Source: Shewanella psychrophila
Lineage (GTDB): Bacteria > Pseudomonadota > Gammaproteobacteria > Enterobacterales > Shewanellaceae
NCBI RefSeq assembly: GCF_002005305.1
Contig: NZ_CP014782.1
Coordinates: 2,666,001 to 2,730,000, forward strand
Direction: 5' to 3'
Length of the DNA stretch: 64,000 nucleotides
Shown here: positions 16,925 through 26,688 of the stretch, in pieces
Position numbering within the stretch: the first letter of the stretch is position 1
How the letters are laid out: each line of letters begins with the position of its first letter
Translations under genes and position numbers: made by a program
The notes under the pieces: model-generated
What the model was told of the DNA's origin: nothing
The model's input: only the letters and a program-made list of their open reading frames with translations
The model's database searches: none

Positions 16925-18060
16925 TGTTAACTCTGCCACCTTTGAGTCTATATATTCACATACCTTGGTGTGTGCAAAAATGCCCCTATTGTGATTTCAA
17001 CTCCCACGGCCAGAATGGTGAACTACCACAACAGGAGTATGTCGACGCCTTACTTGCCGATCTGAGAAACGATCTTCACTATGTTCAGGGGCGCGAAATC
17101 CACACGATATTTATCGGTGGCGGCACACCTTCGCTATTCGATGCGGCGCAAATCGAAAGATTACTCAAGGGAGTCAATGAGATGATCTCCTTCAGTGAGC
17201 AGATAGAAATAACCATGGAGGCGAATCCCGGTACGTTAGAGCATGACGACTTCGAGGCATATTCTAACGCTGGCGTTACGCGCCTATCTATTGGCGTTCA
17301 GAGTTTTTCAACAGACAAGCTGAATCTATTAGGCCGTATACACGATAAAGATGAGGCTAAAATTGCTGCGCAAAAGGCCCACATCTCAGGTTATCGCAGT
17401 TTTAATTTAGATCTGATGCATGGACTACCAAACCAAAGTTTCGAAGAGGCTATGGCTGATATAGACACGGCTGCTAAACTGTCTCCCCCTCATCTATCCT
17501 GGTATCAGCTGACCATAGAGCAAAACACCTTATTCCATTCTAAGCCCCCACAATTACCCGATGATGAAGCCCTGTGGCACATCTATGAGCAAGGACAGAA
17601 AAAATTAGCCAAGCTCGGCTATGAACAGTATGAGATCTCGGCATACGCGAAACCAGGATTTCAGTGCCAGCATAATATCAACTACTGGCAATTTGGCGAT
17701 TACTTAGGCATTGGCTGTGGTGCTCATGGCAAAGTCACTCTGCTGAAACAGAAACAGATATTACGTACGGTAAAGATTAAACACCCCAAGGGTTATCTAG
17801 CGGCAGATGAGTACACCTTCGACACCATTGAGGTAACGGAAGATGAGCGTTCGCTAGAATATCTGATGAATCGATTTCGTCTAATGTCGGCGATACCTAA
17901 AACAGAGTTTGAGCAAAGAACTGGCTTATCTCACCGGGTGCTTGATCAAGGTATAGAGAATGCCAAGAGCAAGGCTTTATTGACTGAAAACGAGACACAC
18001 TGGGAATTAACGCCTAAAGGTAAGATGTTCGTAAACGAACTTTTATCTCAGTTCTGCTAA
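16924..18060 (+). CDS. hemW: Radical SAM heme chaperone HemW
   Basis: A 378-residue radical-SAM protein, long annotated as an oxygen-independent coproporphyrinogen III oxidase but now known as a heme chaperone. The iron-sulfur motif CxxxCxxC is at Cys16, Cys20 and Cys23 (WCVQKCPYCDF). The GGGTPSL SAM loop and the C-terminal HemN_C domain are present, including INYWQFGDYLGIGCGAHG. A fourth cysteine beyond the cluster motif, used by true HemN, is absent: Phe25 follows Asp24. It overlaps rdgB by one base. A 12-bp hairpin follows the stop. Confidence 0.95.
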   Translation: MLTLPPLSLYIHIPWCVQKCPYCDFNSHGQNGELPQQEYVDALLADLRNDLHYVQGREIHTIFIGGGTPSLFDAAQIERLLKGVNEMISFSEQIEITMEANPGTLEHDDFEAYSNAGVTRLSIGVQSFSTDKLNLLGRIHDKDEAKIAAQKAHISGYRSFNLDLMHGLPNQSFEEAMADIDTAAKLSPPHLSWYQLTIEQNTLFHSKPPQLPDDEALWHIYEQGQKKLAKLGYEQYEISAYAKPGFQCQHNINYWQFGDYLGIGCGAHGKVTLLKQKQILRTVKIKHPKGYLAADEYTFDTIEVTEDERSLEYLMNRFRLMSAIPKTEFEQRTGLSHRVLDQGIENAKSKALLTENETHWELTPKGKMFVNELLSQFC

Positions 18061-18081
18061 TCGGCTCTGGATTATCGAGGT

Positions 18082-18122
18082 TTCTTGTATCTGATTTGAG
18101 TTAGTTAAACCAGATACAAGAA
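18082..18122. other. Perfect 12-bp hairpin after hemW
   Basis: TTCTTGTATCTG / CAGATACAAGAA with a 17-base loop starts about 20 bp after the hemW stop. There is no T-run, so it is not a classical terminator; it may protect the 3' end of the mRNA. Confidence 0.6.
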
Positions 18123-18347
18123 GCGATATAGAGAAACGCTATCCACTCAAGCTTGAGTTACAAAGGCTTTATTTACTGAGAATGCACCCTAGCTCCCAGT
18201 AATTTTAAAAACATTCAGTTTTAAACTACTAACTCTTTGAATTAGCCGTAATAGACACATTTACTAACACTTAGATCAAAACATTAACGGTTAGCTTTAT
18301 TAGGATTGGCGTTACTCTTTAAAAATCCATAACAATAAGACTAATTC

Positions 18348-20192
18348 ATGCCTATAAAAACTAAAACTAGCTTACTAGCCTTAACATTAGCCAGCCTTAT
18401 CGGCAGCAGCGCAATTGCCACCCCAACTCACGTTTCACACCTTAGTCCCAGCGAGCCAGTAGCTTACAAGGCCGAGAGCGAGTCAGAAAAAGCCAATGCA
18501 CTTTTTGAAGCCATATTCATGGAAAATGTGATGGCCAGCCCTATCTCTCAGACACATTTAGGGATTAAAACAGATTACGGTAAGTGGGACGAGCGCGGCG
18601 AAGAAGCCGATGCCCAAGACTTAGCCCGTGCACAGAAACACCTTAAGCAGCTGAGTAAACTAGATCAGAGTAAACTGGATAGCCAAACTAATCTCAGCTA
18701 CACCCTGTTAAAGCAAAAACTCGAGCAAGAGATTAGCGATTATCAATGGCGCTATCATAATTACCCTGTAAATCAGATGTATGGTGGCCATTCTATGGTC
18801 GCTTCTTTCTTAATTAACCAGCATCAGATCACAGATGTCTCAGACGCTAGAGCTTATATAAGTCGGCTCAATGGTGTACCTAAATATCTGCAGCAACTTG
18901 AAGACTCTTTAGAAGTTCGAGCGAAAAAAGGCATAATTGCCCCTAAGTTTGTCTTTCCCCATGTGCTATCAGACAGTAAAAACATCATCACAGGTCAGCC
19001 TTTCGATTCGGGAGAAGACAGTGCCCTGTGGGCCGACTTCAAACGAAAAATAACCGCATTAACTATCGATGAAAGCGCAAAGAAACAACTTATAGCCGAC
19101 GCTAAACAAGCATTACTGACACAAGTTCAGCCTGCCTATGTCCAATTGATTAGCTATGTCACTCAGCTCGAGACTAAAGCCGATACGCGCGACGGTGTGT
19201 GGAAGTTCCCCCAGGGCGAAGACTTTTATGATCAGGCCTTGGCCCGCACTACTACGACAGATATGACAGCAAGCCAAATCCATGAACTTGGTATTGCAGA
19301 AGTAACCCGCATCCATGGTGAAATGCGTGACATCATGAAGAAGGTCGGTTTTAAGGGCGACTTGCAAGCCTTCTTTAAATTTATGCGCGAAGATAAGCAG
19401 TTCTATTACCCAGCTACTGATGATGGGCGTGAAGCTTACTTAAATGATGCGATTGCACTGATAGATACCATGTCTTCACGACTGGATGAGGTGTTTAACG
19501 TTAAACCAAAAGCACCAATGATAGTAAAACGTGTTGAGACATTCAGAGAGAAATCTGCAGGTAAGGCTTTCTATAACCAGCCTTCACCTGATGGAACCAG
19601 ACCTGGTACCTATTACGCTAACCTTTACGATATGGAGGCCATGCCTAAATACCAGATGGAAGCACTCGCTTACCATGAAGGAACCCCTGGTCATCATATG
19701 CAGATAGCCATAGCACAAGAACTGGAGGGAGTTCCTAAGTTCCGTAAGTTTGGTGGCTACACTGCTTATATCGAAGGCTGGGGCCTGTATAGTGAATATT
19801 TCCCGAAAGAGATGGGACTCTATTCAGATCCTTACTCTGACTTTGGTAGACTCGCCATGGAGCTATGGCGCTCTTGTCGTTTAGTGGTAGACACAGGTAT
19901 ACATGCTAAGAAATGGACTCGTGAACAATCAATTACTTACTATGTCGATAACACGCCCAATGCCAAATCGGACGCAGTTAAGATGGTTGAACGTCATATC
20001 GTGATGCCATCCCAAGCTACGGCTTACAAAGTGGGCATGCTGAAGATCCTCGCCCTGAGAGAGAAAGCGAAAAAGTCATTGGGTGATAAATTCGATATAC
20101 GTGAATTCCACACCTTAGTGCTGCAAAATGGTCCACTTCCTCTGGATATACTCGAAGATCAAGTTGATCTTTGGGTATCTCAAAAAAGCTAA
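18348..20192 (+). CDS. DUF885 exported zinc-peptidase-like protein
   Basis: A 614-residue protein with a signal peptide (about 1-24, ending IATP), so periplasmic or envelope-associated. It matches the DUF885 family. The putative zinc-binding motif HEGTPGHHMQ is at 443-452 and a downstream YIEGWGLYSEYF supplies the further acidic ligand, as in gluzincin-like peptidases. No substrate has been shown for close relatives. The gene stands alone with its own terminators and interrupts the otherwise conserved backbone between hemW and the yggN-yggX block. Confidence 0.85.
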   Translation: MPIKTKTSLLALTLASLIGSSAIATPTHVSHLSPSEPVAYKAESESEKANALFEAIFMENVMASPISQTHLGIKTDYGKWDERGEEADAQDLARAQKHLKQLSKLDQSKLDSQTNLSYTLLKQKLEQEISDYQWRYHNYPVNQMYGGHSMVASFLINQHQITDVSDARAYISRLNGVPKYLQQLEDSLEVRAKKGIIAPKFVFPHVLSDSKNIITGQPFDSGEDSALWADFKRKITALTIDESAKKQLIADAKQALLTQVQPAYVQLISYVTQLETKADTRDGVWKFPQGEDFYDQALARTTTTDMTASQIHELGIAEVTRIHGEMRDIMKKVGFKGDLQAFFKFMREDKQFYYPATDDGREAYLNDAIALIDTMSSRLDEVFNVKPKAPMIVKRVETFREKSAGKAFYNQPSPDGTRPGTYYANLYDMEAMPKYQMEALAYHEGTPGHHMQIAIAQELEGVPKFRKFGGYTAYIEGWGLYSEYFPKEMGLYSDPYSDFGRLAMELWRSCRLVVDTGIHAKKWTREQSITYYVDNTPNAKSDAVKMVERHIVMPSQATAYKVGMLKILALREKAKKSLGDKFDIREFHTLVLQNGPLPLDILEDQVDLWVSQKS

Positions 20193-20202
20193 TATTATAT
20201 GA

Positions 20203-20226
20203 GTGGGCTGTTTCAAACCAGCCCAC
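20203..20226 (+). terminator. Hairpin after DUF885 gene
   Basis: Stem GTGGGCTG / CAGCCCAC with an 8-base loop; only a weak T tract follows. It precedes a much stronger terminator. Confidence 0.5.
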
Positions 20227-20252
20227 CTTCTTACACCAGTCGGTATTGCAAA

Positions 20253-20292
20253 CAATAAAAAAGCCACATGATTAAATGTGGCTTTTTTATTG
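20253..20292. terminator. Strong bidirectional terminator
   Basis: A perfect 17-bp stem beginning CAATAAAAAAGCCACAT with loop GATTAA; a T6 tract lies in the right arm. Confidence 0.92.
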
Positions 20293-20680
20293 TGCCGACT
20301 CTGTGCTGCTTACTCTAACTTATATTAGTCAGTAGCAAGCTTGTAGGGTACAGAGAGACGAATCTCTTTCTAGTTGAAAAGCACCCCAGCAACTAGGCTG
20401 GGGTAAACCAAAACTAGGATGATGGTTTTAAGGCTGACATTGTTTTAGTTCTTAAAGCTCTGCCAGCATCGATTCGGAACTGCAGTAACGCTAATCTGTA
20501 TAAGTTTAGTAAGAGGGGTCATTCTTAATAAACTTATTGGATTCAGATTATCCCGTATCAACTGCCATTAATTGTATTGATTTAAGAACAAAGCGCAAGA
20601 AGAATACGAGGCAAGCATTAGGGAATAGTTAATTAACTAAGAAGGCCGCCCGCTCAATGCTGACAATAAGATCATGATAT
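20293..20680. other. Intergenic region with hairpin, no gene seen
   Basis: No convincing coding frame on either strand. A stable hairpin ACCCCAGC / GCTGGGGT lies at 20383-20404. A small RNA is possible but no promoter or terminator pair supports it. Confidence 0.4.
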
Positions 20681-20717
20681 AAAACAAAAAACCAACCACG
20701 ATTTAGCGTGATTGGTT
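20680..20717 (-). terminator. Terminator on minus strand after LysR gene
   Basis: Stem AACCAACCACG / CGTGATTGGTT with loop ATTTAG (one G-T pair); on the minus strand a T-rich tract follows. It lies about 80 bp past the LysR stop. Confidence 0.65.
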
Positions 20718-20797
20718 AATAGTTTCAAAATGAGAACAATGTTTCCTAAATAGCCAGTAAACTTATTCACATTTTGAATAAGTTATAACATCAAAAA

Positions 20798-21739
20798 TCA
20801 CTTCCTTTTCGAGTACAACTCAGTGTATGGCGCATCCCAATAAGGTGGAGAACCAATATGCCCCTTAATGAAATCAATAAAGGCACTGACTTTAGGCGCC
20901 AAGTGCTTTCTTCTTGGGTATACGGCCTGGAGAGGAAGGTGATGAGTAAGCTGCCAATCTTGAAGCAAGGGGACCAGAGTTCCCTTCTCAACTTCATCCT
21001 CAAGCAAATAACTGGCGAGATAAACAATTCCGAGCCCACTGACGGCTGCAGATTTCAAAGCGGGTGCATTATCGACTCTAAAGTTACCCGAGACACCTAT
21101 CTCACAGTAATCTTCTCCTTGTTTAAACTGCCAAACACTATGCTCGTGCCACTCGCCATGATAAACCAAACAATTATGATCCACTAACTGCTCAGGACGT
21201 TCGAGTTGACCATGTTTCTCAATGTATTCAGGAGAAGCGGCAAGTAAAAACTGACACTTCATCAAAGGTCTGGCAACCATACCTAAGGGCAATTGCTCTG
21301 ACATCGTCAATAGAAGATCTAGTCCTTCACTGACAACATCGACTTTATGGTCTAACAAACTAATTTGTAATTCTAACTCAGGATGAGTATTCATAAAATC
21401 AGGCAAGGCTGGAATGATATGCATGGTACCAAATGACTGGGATATGCCAACTTTTAACACACCTCGAGTCGCATCATTTAAATTATGAACACTGGCAATG
21501 GCTTGATCGGCGTCCCTAAGTAACTCTTCACCTTGTGCATACAGAAGCTGACCAGCCTCAGTTAGGCTCAAGCTACGCGTCGTGCGCTGAATTAACTGAA
21601 CTCCCAGTTTATGTTCAAGATCAGCGACCTGAGTGCTCACTTTGGATTTAGAAATTCCCAACTTTCTTGCTGCGGAACTAAAGCTGCCAGCTCTGGCAAC
21701 ATGAGTAAAAATTGCGATAGGTTCCAATAGTTCTAACAT
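20798..21739 (-). CDS. LysR-family transcriptional regulator
   Basis: A 313-residue LysR-type regulator. The N-terminal HTH is canonical (PIAIFTHVARAGSFSSAARKLGISKSKVSTQVADLEHKLG) and resembles the AaeR/DsdC-independent group often found as orphan regulators; the effector-binding domain is complete. The gene has about 400 bp of non-coding DNA upstream and no divergent partner, so its target and effector cannot be deduced. The C-terminal tail after residue 295 is short and hydrophilic. Confidence 0.88.
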   Translation of the reverse strand: MLELLEPIAIFTHVARAGSFSSAARKLGISKSKVSTQVADLEHKLGVQLIQRTTRSLSLTEAGQLLYAQGEELLRDADQAIASVHNLNDATRGVLKVGISQSFGTMHIIPALPDFMNTHPELELQISLLDHKVDVVSEGLDLLLTMSEQLPLGMVARPLMKCQFLLAASPEYIEKHGQLERPEQLVDHNCLVYHGEWHEHSVWQFKQGEDYCEIGVSGNFRVDNAPALKSAAVSGLGIVYLASYLLEDEVEKGTLVPLLQDWQLTHHLPLQAVYPRRKHLAPKVSAFIDFIKGHIGSPPYWDAPYTELYSKRK

Positions 21740-22040
21740 GTAAATCGCCTTAGGGTGTTTACGACACTAAAAAGACTTAAGCACTAAAGATGAGAAAACT
21801 GAATTTCAACAAAGACAAACAATCATTAAAAACAGTAACTTACAAAGTGAAAAGCACACAGGAGTAGAGTCAATATCGGAACCACTCAATAATCGAGGGC
21901 CCGTTTGTTATTATTTTTTATAAGTATACCAAAGATTTGCGCTTTAATTCTAATGCCTAATCGATAATGTTTATTCTAAAAGGCTAAACTTGATTCAAAC
22001 GCGAATGGATAACTTTTGATGATAAGAAATCACACATAGA
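21740..22040. other. Intergenic region, no gene seen
   Basis: AT-rich DNA upstream of the LysR gene. I see no coding frame or RNA gene; it presumably holds the LysR promoter. Confidence 0.4.
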
Positions 22041-22075
22041 AAAGCCCCCGTATTCATTGTAAATACGGGGGTGTT
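22041..22075 (-). terminator. Terminator after yggN
   Basis: Stem CCCCCGTATT (22045-22054) / AATACGGGGG (22062-22071) with a 7-base loop; on the minus strand GGGGGCTTTTC follows. Confidence 0.8.
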
Positions 22076-22135
22076 GCGAATATGGGAGGGAGCAACAGAG
22101 TCCAAGGTTTCTAAGCTATGATGTCACTGTTAAAT

Positions 22136-22969
22136 CTATTCGAGCAATTCCACTTTAGGCGCATCTATGAGTGGGTAATTTTCTAGTTCAGGAACAGCCA
22201 CTCTTAGTTTCTGCTCAAGGGCTATTAAGTCTTGAAAGTTATCACACATCTTGTCCGCTCTGGCCTCAAGATCTTGTGTTTGAGCATCCACCTGTAACTC
22301 TATATCTTGACCTACATTTTCCATTTTTTGACCAAAGGCTTCCATTTTCTGTTCAAATGAATCGCCCTCACCGGAAAGCATTTCACTGCCTAAGTTGATC
22401 ATCATGGTGCCGATTGAATTTTTGACTAATTGTTCTATTTCTTGCTCAAACTCTTCACCGAATGCATCTTCTAAAGATGAATGAGTCGAACCCAGGTAAA
22501 ATGTATCTCCATTTTTATAAGCAACTTTCTCGATTCTCTGTTCGAGTCCATCCATCATCTCATCAAGCTTGGCCCCTGCAGCATCACCCAATAGCGGGGT
22601 TAATGCCATACTTGCCGCAGTAGATGCGACACCGACCGCGTCATGAACGAGTGCTATAACTTCTGGCACCTGAGTCGATACTTGGTCAGAATACTGAATT
22701 AAGAGTTTCTGTTGTCTAGCATTTAATGATACCTGTTCACCTTGAACATAAAGCTTACCCATCTCGATGCGATACACTTCTTTACCTTCATCACTTATCG
22801 CCAGTAATTTAGGCTCTACGGTGATGTCATAGTTTAGGGCGACTTCACACTGACTCTTGTCACTGGAATATGAAGCCGATGAATGCTCTTCGTGAGCAGA
22901 TACAGAAGTGATAGTTCCGCTAGCAAATAGCACCGCACTGATCCCAATAGAAGTCGCTAATTTTCTCAT
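22136..22969 (-). CDS. yggN: YggN family protein (DUF2884)
   Basis: A 277-residue periplasmic protein. I place the start at 22969, where MRKLATSIGISAVLFASGTITSVSA forms a signal peptide; the longer frame to 23017 adds 16 unconserved residues. The mature sequence begins with a His/Glu/Ser stretch and then CEVALNYDITVEP, the typical DUF2884 opening with one conserved cysteine, followed by helical, strongly acidic segments that could form coiled coils (about 150-235). A second Cys lies in ADKMCDNFQDL. Function unknown. In E. coli yggN neighbours yggL-trmB-mutY-yggX, as it does here. Confidence 0.85.
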   Translation of the reverse strand: MRKLATSIGISAVLFASGTITSVSAHEEHSSASYSSDKSQCEVALNYDITVEPKLLAISDEGKEVYRIEMGKLYVQGEQVSLNARQQKLLIQYSDQVSTQVPEVIALVHDAVGVASTAASMALTPLLGDAAGAKLDEMMDGLEQRIEKVAYKNGDTFYLGSTHSSLEDAFGEEFEQEIEQLVKNSIGTMMINLGSEMLSGEGDSFEQKMEAFGQKMENVGQDIELQVDAQTQDLEARADKMCDNFQDLIALEQKLRVAVPELENYPLIDAPKVELLE

Positions 22970-23270
22970 CAAAGTTATCCTTAATTTAATTGTTCTGTCG
23001 GTAACCACTGAATACAAATTGTTATTTACTTGTTGTTATCAGCGATAACGCTCATGACAAGACATAGCACAAGCTGTGCCAACAACGGTAACAGACTGAT
23101 TATTATAAAGTTACAAGTTTGATGAGTAGAAGGATAATGGGAAGTTTAGTGAATCACACCAGTAGTTGGTCAATTCACTAAATTAAATTTACAATAAATG
23201 GATCCAAAGGGATGAGATCGCTAGATATTGGAATATGAAGCCTTAACAAGGCCTGTTCACAAGTCTGGTA
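22970..23270. other. Intergenic region between yggN and glsB
   Basis: Non-coding by eye, with short inverted repeats such as TTGTTATCAGCGATAAC near 23031; it presumably holds the yggN promoter. Confidence 0.4.
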
Positions 23271-24197
23271 TCAGAAAATAGAACGTCCCAGTCGTTGGCA
23301 CAAGTCCTCGAGCGCGGCGGTGCCAGCCAGAGAGTTACCATTCTTATCTAGTTCTGGAGACCAAACGCATACGGCCATATCTCCGGGTATAACGGCAATG
23401 ATCCCGCCCCCGACTCCGCTCTTACCCGGCATCCCCACTCGATAAGCAAATTCACCTGCACCATCGTATAAACCCGATGTGGCTAACAATGCATTCATCT
23501 GCCGGGTCTGTACAGGAGAGATTAATTGAGAACCATCTAAACATTTACCTTTGTTGGCCAGGTACAAGCTAGCTTTTGATAGATCGGCACAGTTCATGCG
23601 CAAGGCACAATTATGAAAATAGCTTTGCAATACCGTATCTACATCATTATTAAAGTTGCCAAACGACTTCATTAAGTAAGCAATAGCCGCATTTCTGGCA
23701 CTGTGATCAAACTCAGAAGCAGCCACTATTTTATCTGAAATCAGTGATGGATTAGCACTCAGGCCACGAATGAGTTCAAGCATCCTATGCTTAGGGGCAC
23801 CTAATCTTGCTTGTAGCAGGTCAGCAATGACAAGCGCGCCCGCATTGATAAACGGGTTTCTGGGGAGGCCTTGCTCTAATTCAACCTGAACCAAGGAATT
23901 AAATGATTGTCCCGATGGTTCCTTGCCGACCCGTGACCAGATCTCATGCTCTTCATAGAGAGTTAATGCTAATGTCAGGCTAAAGACTTTGGAAATACTT
24001 TGAATAGAAAATGGTTCCAGATAATCTCCGGCGCCTATAGTTGTGCCATCGATACTGGTGACTGCAATGCCAATTTTATTAGGATTAACATTTGCCAATG
24101 CAGGAATATAATCAGCCACTTTACCTTGGCCAAGCAGGGGCCGAACTTTATCGACCACCTGCTCGAGTAGTGCGAGTTCAGGCACTAACTCCACCAA
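23271..24197 (-). CDS. glsB: Glutaminase GlsB
   Basis: A serine-dependent beta-lactamase-fold glutaminase that converts glutamine to glutamate and ammonia. Length 308 equals E. coli YneH. The active-site SxxK pair is Ser67-Lys70 in FSIQSISK; RNPFINAGALV, EFDHSARNAAIA and GKSGVGGGI are the other family blocks. The start is uncertain: the frame opens with TTG at 24197, then GTG codons at 24194 and 24185. All overlap or abut the end of yggL, so translation is likely coupled. Cotranscription with yggL is expected. Confidence 0.94.
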   Translation of the reverse strand: MVELVPELALLEQVVDKVRPLLGQGKVADYIPALANVNPNKIGIAVTSIDGTTIGAGDYLEPFSIQSISKVFSLTLALTLYEEHEIWSRVGKEPSGQSFNSLVQVELEQGLPRNPFINAGALVIADLLQARLGAPKHRMLELIRGLSANPSLISDKIVAASEFDHSARNAAIAYLMKSFGNFNNDVDTVLQSYFHNCALRMNCADLSKASLYLANKGKCLDGSQLISPVQTRQMNALLATSGLYDGAGEFAYRVGMPGKSGVGGGIIAVIPGDMAVCVWSPELDKNGNSLAGTAALEDLCQRLGRSIF

Positions 24198-24508
24198 ATA
24201 TCGTAAAGCTCACTAACCACAACGTCTGATACCGCTTGTTCCTTCCAAAATTCAGTGACGGCAGTGAGATCGTCTTGGCTACACTTACCAATAGATTGAG
24301 TGGCAATGATACCTTCCCATTGCTTATGACCACCGCCGTGGAAGCCTAGTTTACGAGGCTCTATAATCTGTTCAATAAATTGATCCACGATAATATCAAT
24401 CTGTTCCTCAGATACAGATTCAGCAAAAGTCCAATTTACGTCGAAACCAAACTCTTGAAATTCATCTACACGTAATTTCTTTCTTAAACGACGACTGCGT
24501 GTTGCCAT
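24185..24508 (-). CDS. yggL: YggL family protein (DUF469)
   Basis: A 107-residue cytoplasmic protein from the ATG at 24508, which is preceded by AAGGTGG; the frame extends to a GTG at 24520 with no better signal. The N-terminus RSRRLRKKLRVDEFQEFGF is strongly basic and the C-terminal half helical and acidic, as in the YggL/DUF469 family, which has been linked to 50S ribosomal particles. It lies between trmB and glsB, overlapping the latter by 13 bp, matching the conserved gene order with trmB-mutY-yggX. Confidence 0.92.
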   Translation of the reverse strand: MATRSRRLRKKLRVDEFQEFGFDVNWTFAESVSEEQIDIIVDQFIEQIIEPRKLGFHGGGHKQWEGIIATQSIGKCSQDDLTAVTEFWKEQAVSDVVVSELYDIWWS

Positions 24509-24595
24509 GGTAATTTCCACCTTAATTTAAATAACTTATAAAATAATTGTCTTTCAAAGTATTGATTGAGTTCAATGGCTCATTGAGCTCAGAAT

Positions 24596-25312
24596 TTAAT
24601 CGATACGTTCGAACATAATATCCCAGACACCATGGCCTAATCTGTGACCTCTGGCTTCGAACTTAGTTAAAGGTCGATGCTCTGGACGTTCAACAACGTT
24701 ACCCGTAGTCGATTGGTTTTTATAGCCTTCAGCTGCGCCCATAACTTCAAGCATATGCTCGCTATAATTTTCCCAATCGGTAGCAAGATGGAAAACGCCA
24801 CCCAATTTTAGGGTTCGACGGATCAGTTGTGCAAACTCAGGTTGAACGATACGACGTTTATGATGACGCTTCTTATGCCAAGGATCTGGAAAGAAAAGCT
24901 GCACTCGAGCCAGAGAACCAGTAACGATACTGTTTTCTAATACTTCAACTGCATCATGGTGAAACACCCTTAGGTTAGTCACACCCGCTTCTGCAGCATC
25001 AGATAAACATGCGCCAACTCCAGGCTTATGGACTTCTATGCCGATAAAATTAAGTTCAGGTGAGGCTTTAGCCATCTCGACAAGAGAGGCACCCATACCA
25101 AATCCTATCTCCAATACAGTATCAGCCTCTCGACCAAATACCTGAACCAGATCAAGAGGCTCCGGCGAGTAATCTAGTCCCATTGATGGCCATTGCTGTT
25201 CCATCGCGGCAGCCTGACCTTTGGTCAATCGGCCTTCTCTTAATACAAAGCTTCTTACTTTGCGAAGGTACTTACCTTCTTCATTAAATTCCGCGGTTGT
25301 CACGTCGCTCAT
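24596..25312 (-). CDS. trmB: tRNA (guanine-N7-)-methyltransferase
   Basis: A 238-residue SAM-dependent enzyme that methylates G46 in the variable loop of tRNAs. The start at 25312 (MSDVTTAEFNEEGKYLRKVRSF) follows AGAGGG and matches the family length (E. coli 239); the longer frame to 25354 is not conserved. The SAM motif LEIGFGMGASLVEMA and the catalytic block FFPDPWHKKRHHKRR are intact. It is divergent from mutY, as in E. coli, and precedes yggL on the minus strand. Confidence 0.95.
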   Translation of the reverse strand: MSDVTTAEFNEEGKYLRKVRSFVLREGRLTKGQAAAMEQQWPSMGLDYSPEPLDLVQVFGREADTVLEIGFGMGASLVEMAKASPELNFIGIEVHKPGVGACLSDAAEAGVTNLRVFHHDAVEVLENSIVTGSLARVQLFFPDPWHKKRHHKRRIVQPEFAQLIRRTLKLGGVFHLATDWENYSEHMLEVMGAAEGYKNQSTTGNVVERPEHRPLTKFEARGHRLGHGVWDIMFERID

Positions 25313-25591
25313 TTTCGCCCTCTGTCTGGCAGGATTAATAGAAAAGAAGGGCATTATCCAAAGATTGTAAGTCAGTGCAAGCCCTAGTTACTCTTAATCG
25401 GAATAACTATAAGTCGGCAAAGTATACCAAGTTTCTCAAAAGCTGCTAATTTACCCACTTATCTTTGGCGAGAATAGTGGCTAAAACATAGCTATTCTGC
25501 AAACTCGACTTGTTAAAGCCTACCTGGCTAGATAGACTGCCAGCATAAAAATCGTGTTTCTAACTTTTCTTAATCCGATCTCTAAAAAGCA

Positions 25592-26686
25592 ATGACCAAT
25601 ATGTCTTCTGTCACCACCAGCAATACCAGTCACACCTCTTTTGCTTGCCGTATCATAAATTGGTATGAACAATTTGGTCGTAAACACCTTCCATGGCAAC
25701 AAGACAAGACCCCCTACAAAGTCTGGGTGTCTGAAATCATGTTACAGCAGACCCAAGTCAGTACCGTTATCCCCTATTACCTTAAGTTTATGGAGCGCTT
25801 TCCCACCATAGATGCCCTAGCCGATGCACCTCAAGATGAGGTTCTGCACTACTGGACCGGCCTCGGCTACTACGCCCGTGCACGTAACTTACATAAGTCG
25901 GCTCAAATCATTCGTGATGAACATGATTCACTATTCCCAAGGGATTTTGAAGATGTTCTGTCACTGCCAGGTATAGGTCGTTCTACAGCGGGAGCCGTGT
26001 TATCCCTGTCACTAGCACAGCGTCATGCCATCTTAGACGGCAACGTGAAAAGAGTATTGGCCCGTCACGGAGCCATCGATGGCTGGCCCGGAAAGAAACA
26101 AGTTGAAAACAAGCTTTGGGAGCTGACTCAGAAGCTGACCCCAGACATAGATGTTCAAAAATATAATCAAGCTATGATGGATATTGGCGCCTCAGTCTGC
26201 TCCCGCTCAAGGCCTGCTTGTAGTGACTGCCCTGTGGCTATCGATTGCCAAGCCCAGCTCAGTGGTCGCCAATCAGAATTCCCAGGTAAGAAGCCTAAGA
26301 AAGTAATACCGGAAAAAAATGCCTACATGTTGGTACTAGCTAAGGGCGATGAAGTCATCTTAGAAAAAAGACCACCAGCCGGGATCTGGGGAGGACTCTG
26401 GTGCTTCCCACAATTTTCTACACGTGAAGAACTTGATGACTACTTGATAACAAAAGGGTTAACTGTTTTCGAAGAGGAGATATTACCCGGATTTAGACAT
26501 ACTTTTAGTCATTTCCACCTAGATATCAGCCCAATACTTGTGTCAGCGGAAACCTTTAGCGATAACCAGATAATGGAAGATAGGCCTTCACTCTGGTATA
26601 ACTTACCCCGTCCCCCAAAAGTTGGTTTAGCTGCGGCGACTGAACGTATTCTCGCCAGCTTAGATTCTGTATTAATTAAGGAGTAA
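25592..26686 (+). CDS. mutY: Adenine DNA glycosylase MutY
   Basis: A 364-residue base-excision repair enzyme that removes adenine paired with 8-oxoguanine. The helix-hairpin-helix LPGIGRSTAGAVLSLS is followed by HAILDGNVKRV, with the catalytic Asp. The EIMLQQTQV motif carries the catalytic Glu. The [4Fe-4S] cluster motif C-x6-C-x2-C-x5-C is complete (CSRSRPACSDCPVAIDC). The C-terminal NUDIX-like 8-oxoG recognition domain covers about 240-355. It is divergent from trmB and two bases upstream of yggX, with which it is cotranscribed. Confidence 0.96.
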   Translation: MTNMSSVTTSNTSHTSFACRIINWYEQFGRKHLPWQQDKTPYKVWVSEIMLQQTQVSTVIPYYLKFMERFPTIDALADAPQDEVLHYWTGLGYYARARNLHKSAQIIRDEHDSLFPRDFEDVLSLPGIGRSTAGAVLSLSLAQRHAILDGNVKRVLARHGAIDGWPGKKQVENKLWELTQKLTPDIDVQKYNQAMMDIGASVCSRSRPACSDCPVAIDCQAQLSGRQSEFPGKKPKKVIPEKNAYMLVLAKGDEVILEKRPPAGIWGGLWCFPQFSTREELDDYLITKGLTVFEEEILPGFRHTFSHFHLDISPILVSAETFSDNQIMEDRPSLWYNLPRPPKVGLAAATERILASLDSVLIKE

Positions 26687-26688
26687 TC

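Noticed and set aside
20293..20680. Possible small gene in the gap after the DUF885 gene
   Set aside because: No frame with start, ribosome binding site and length could be supported; only a hairpin is visible.
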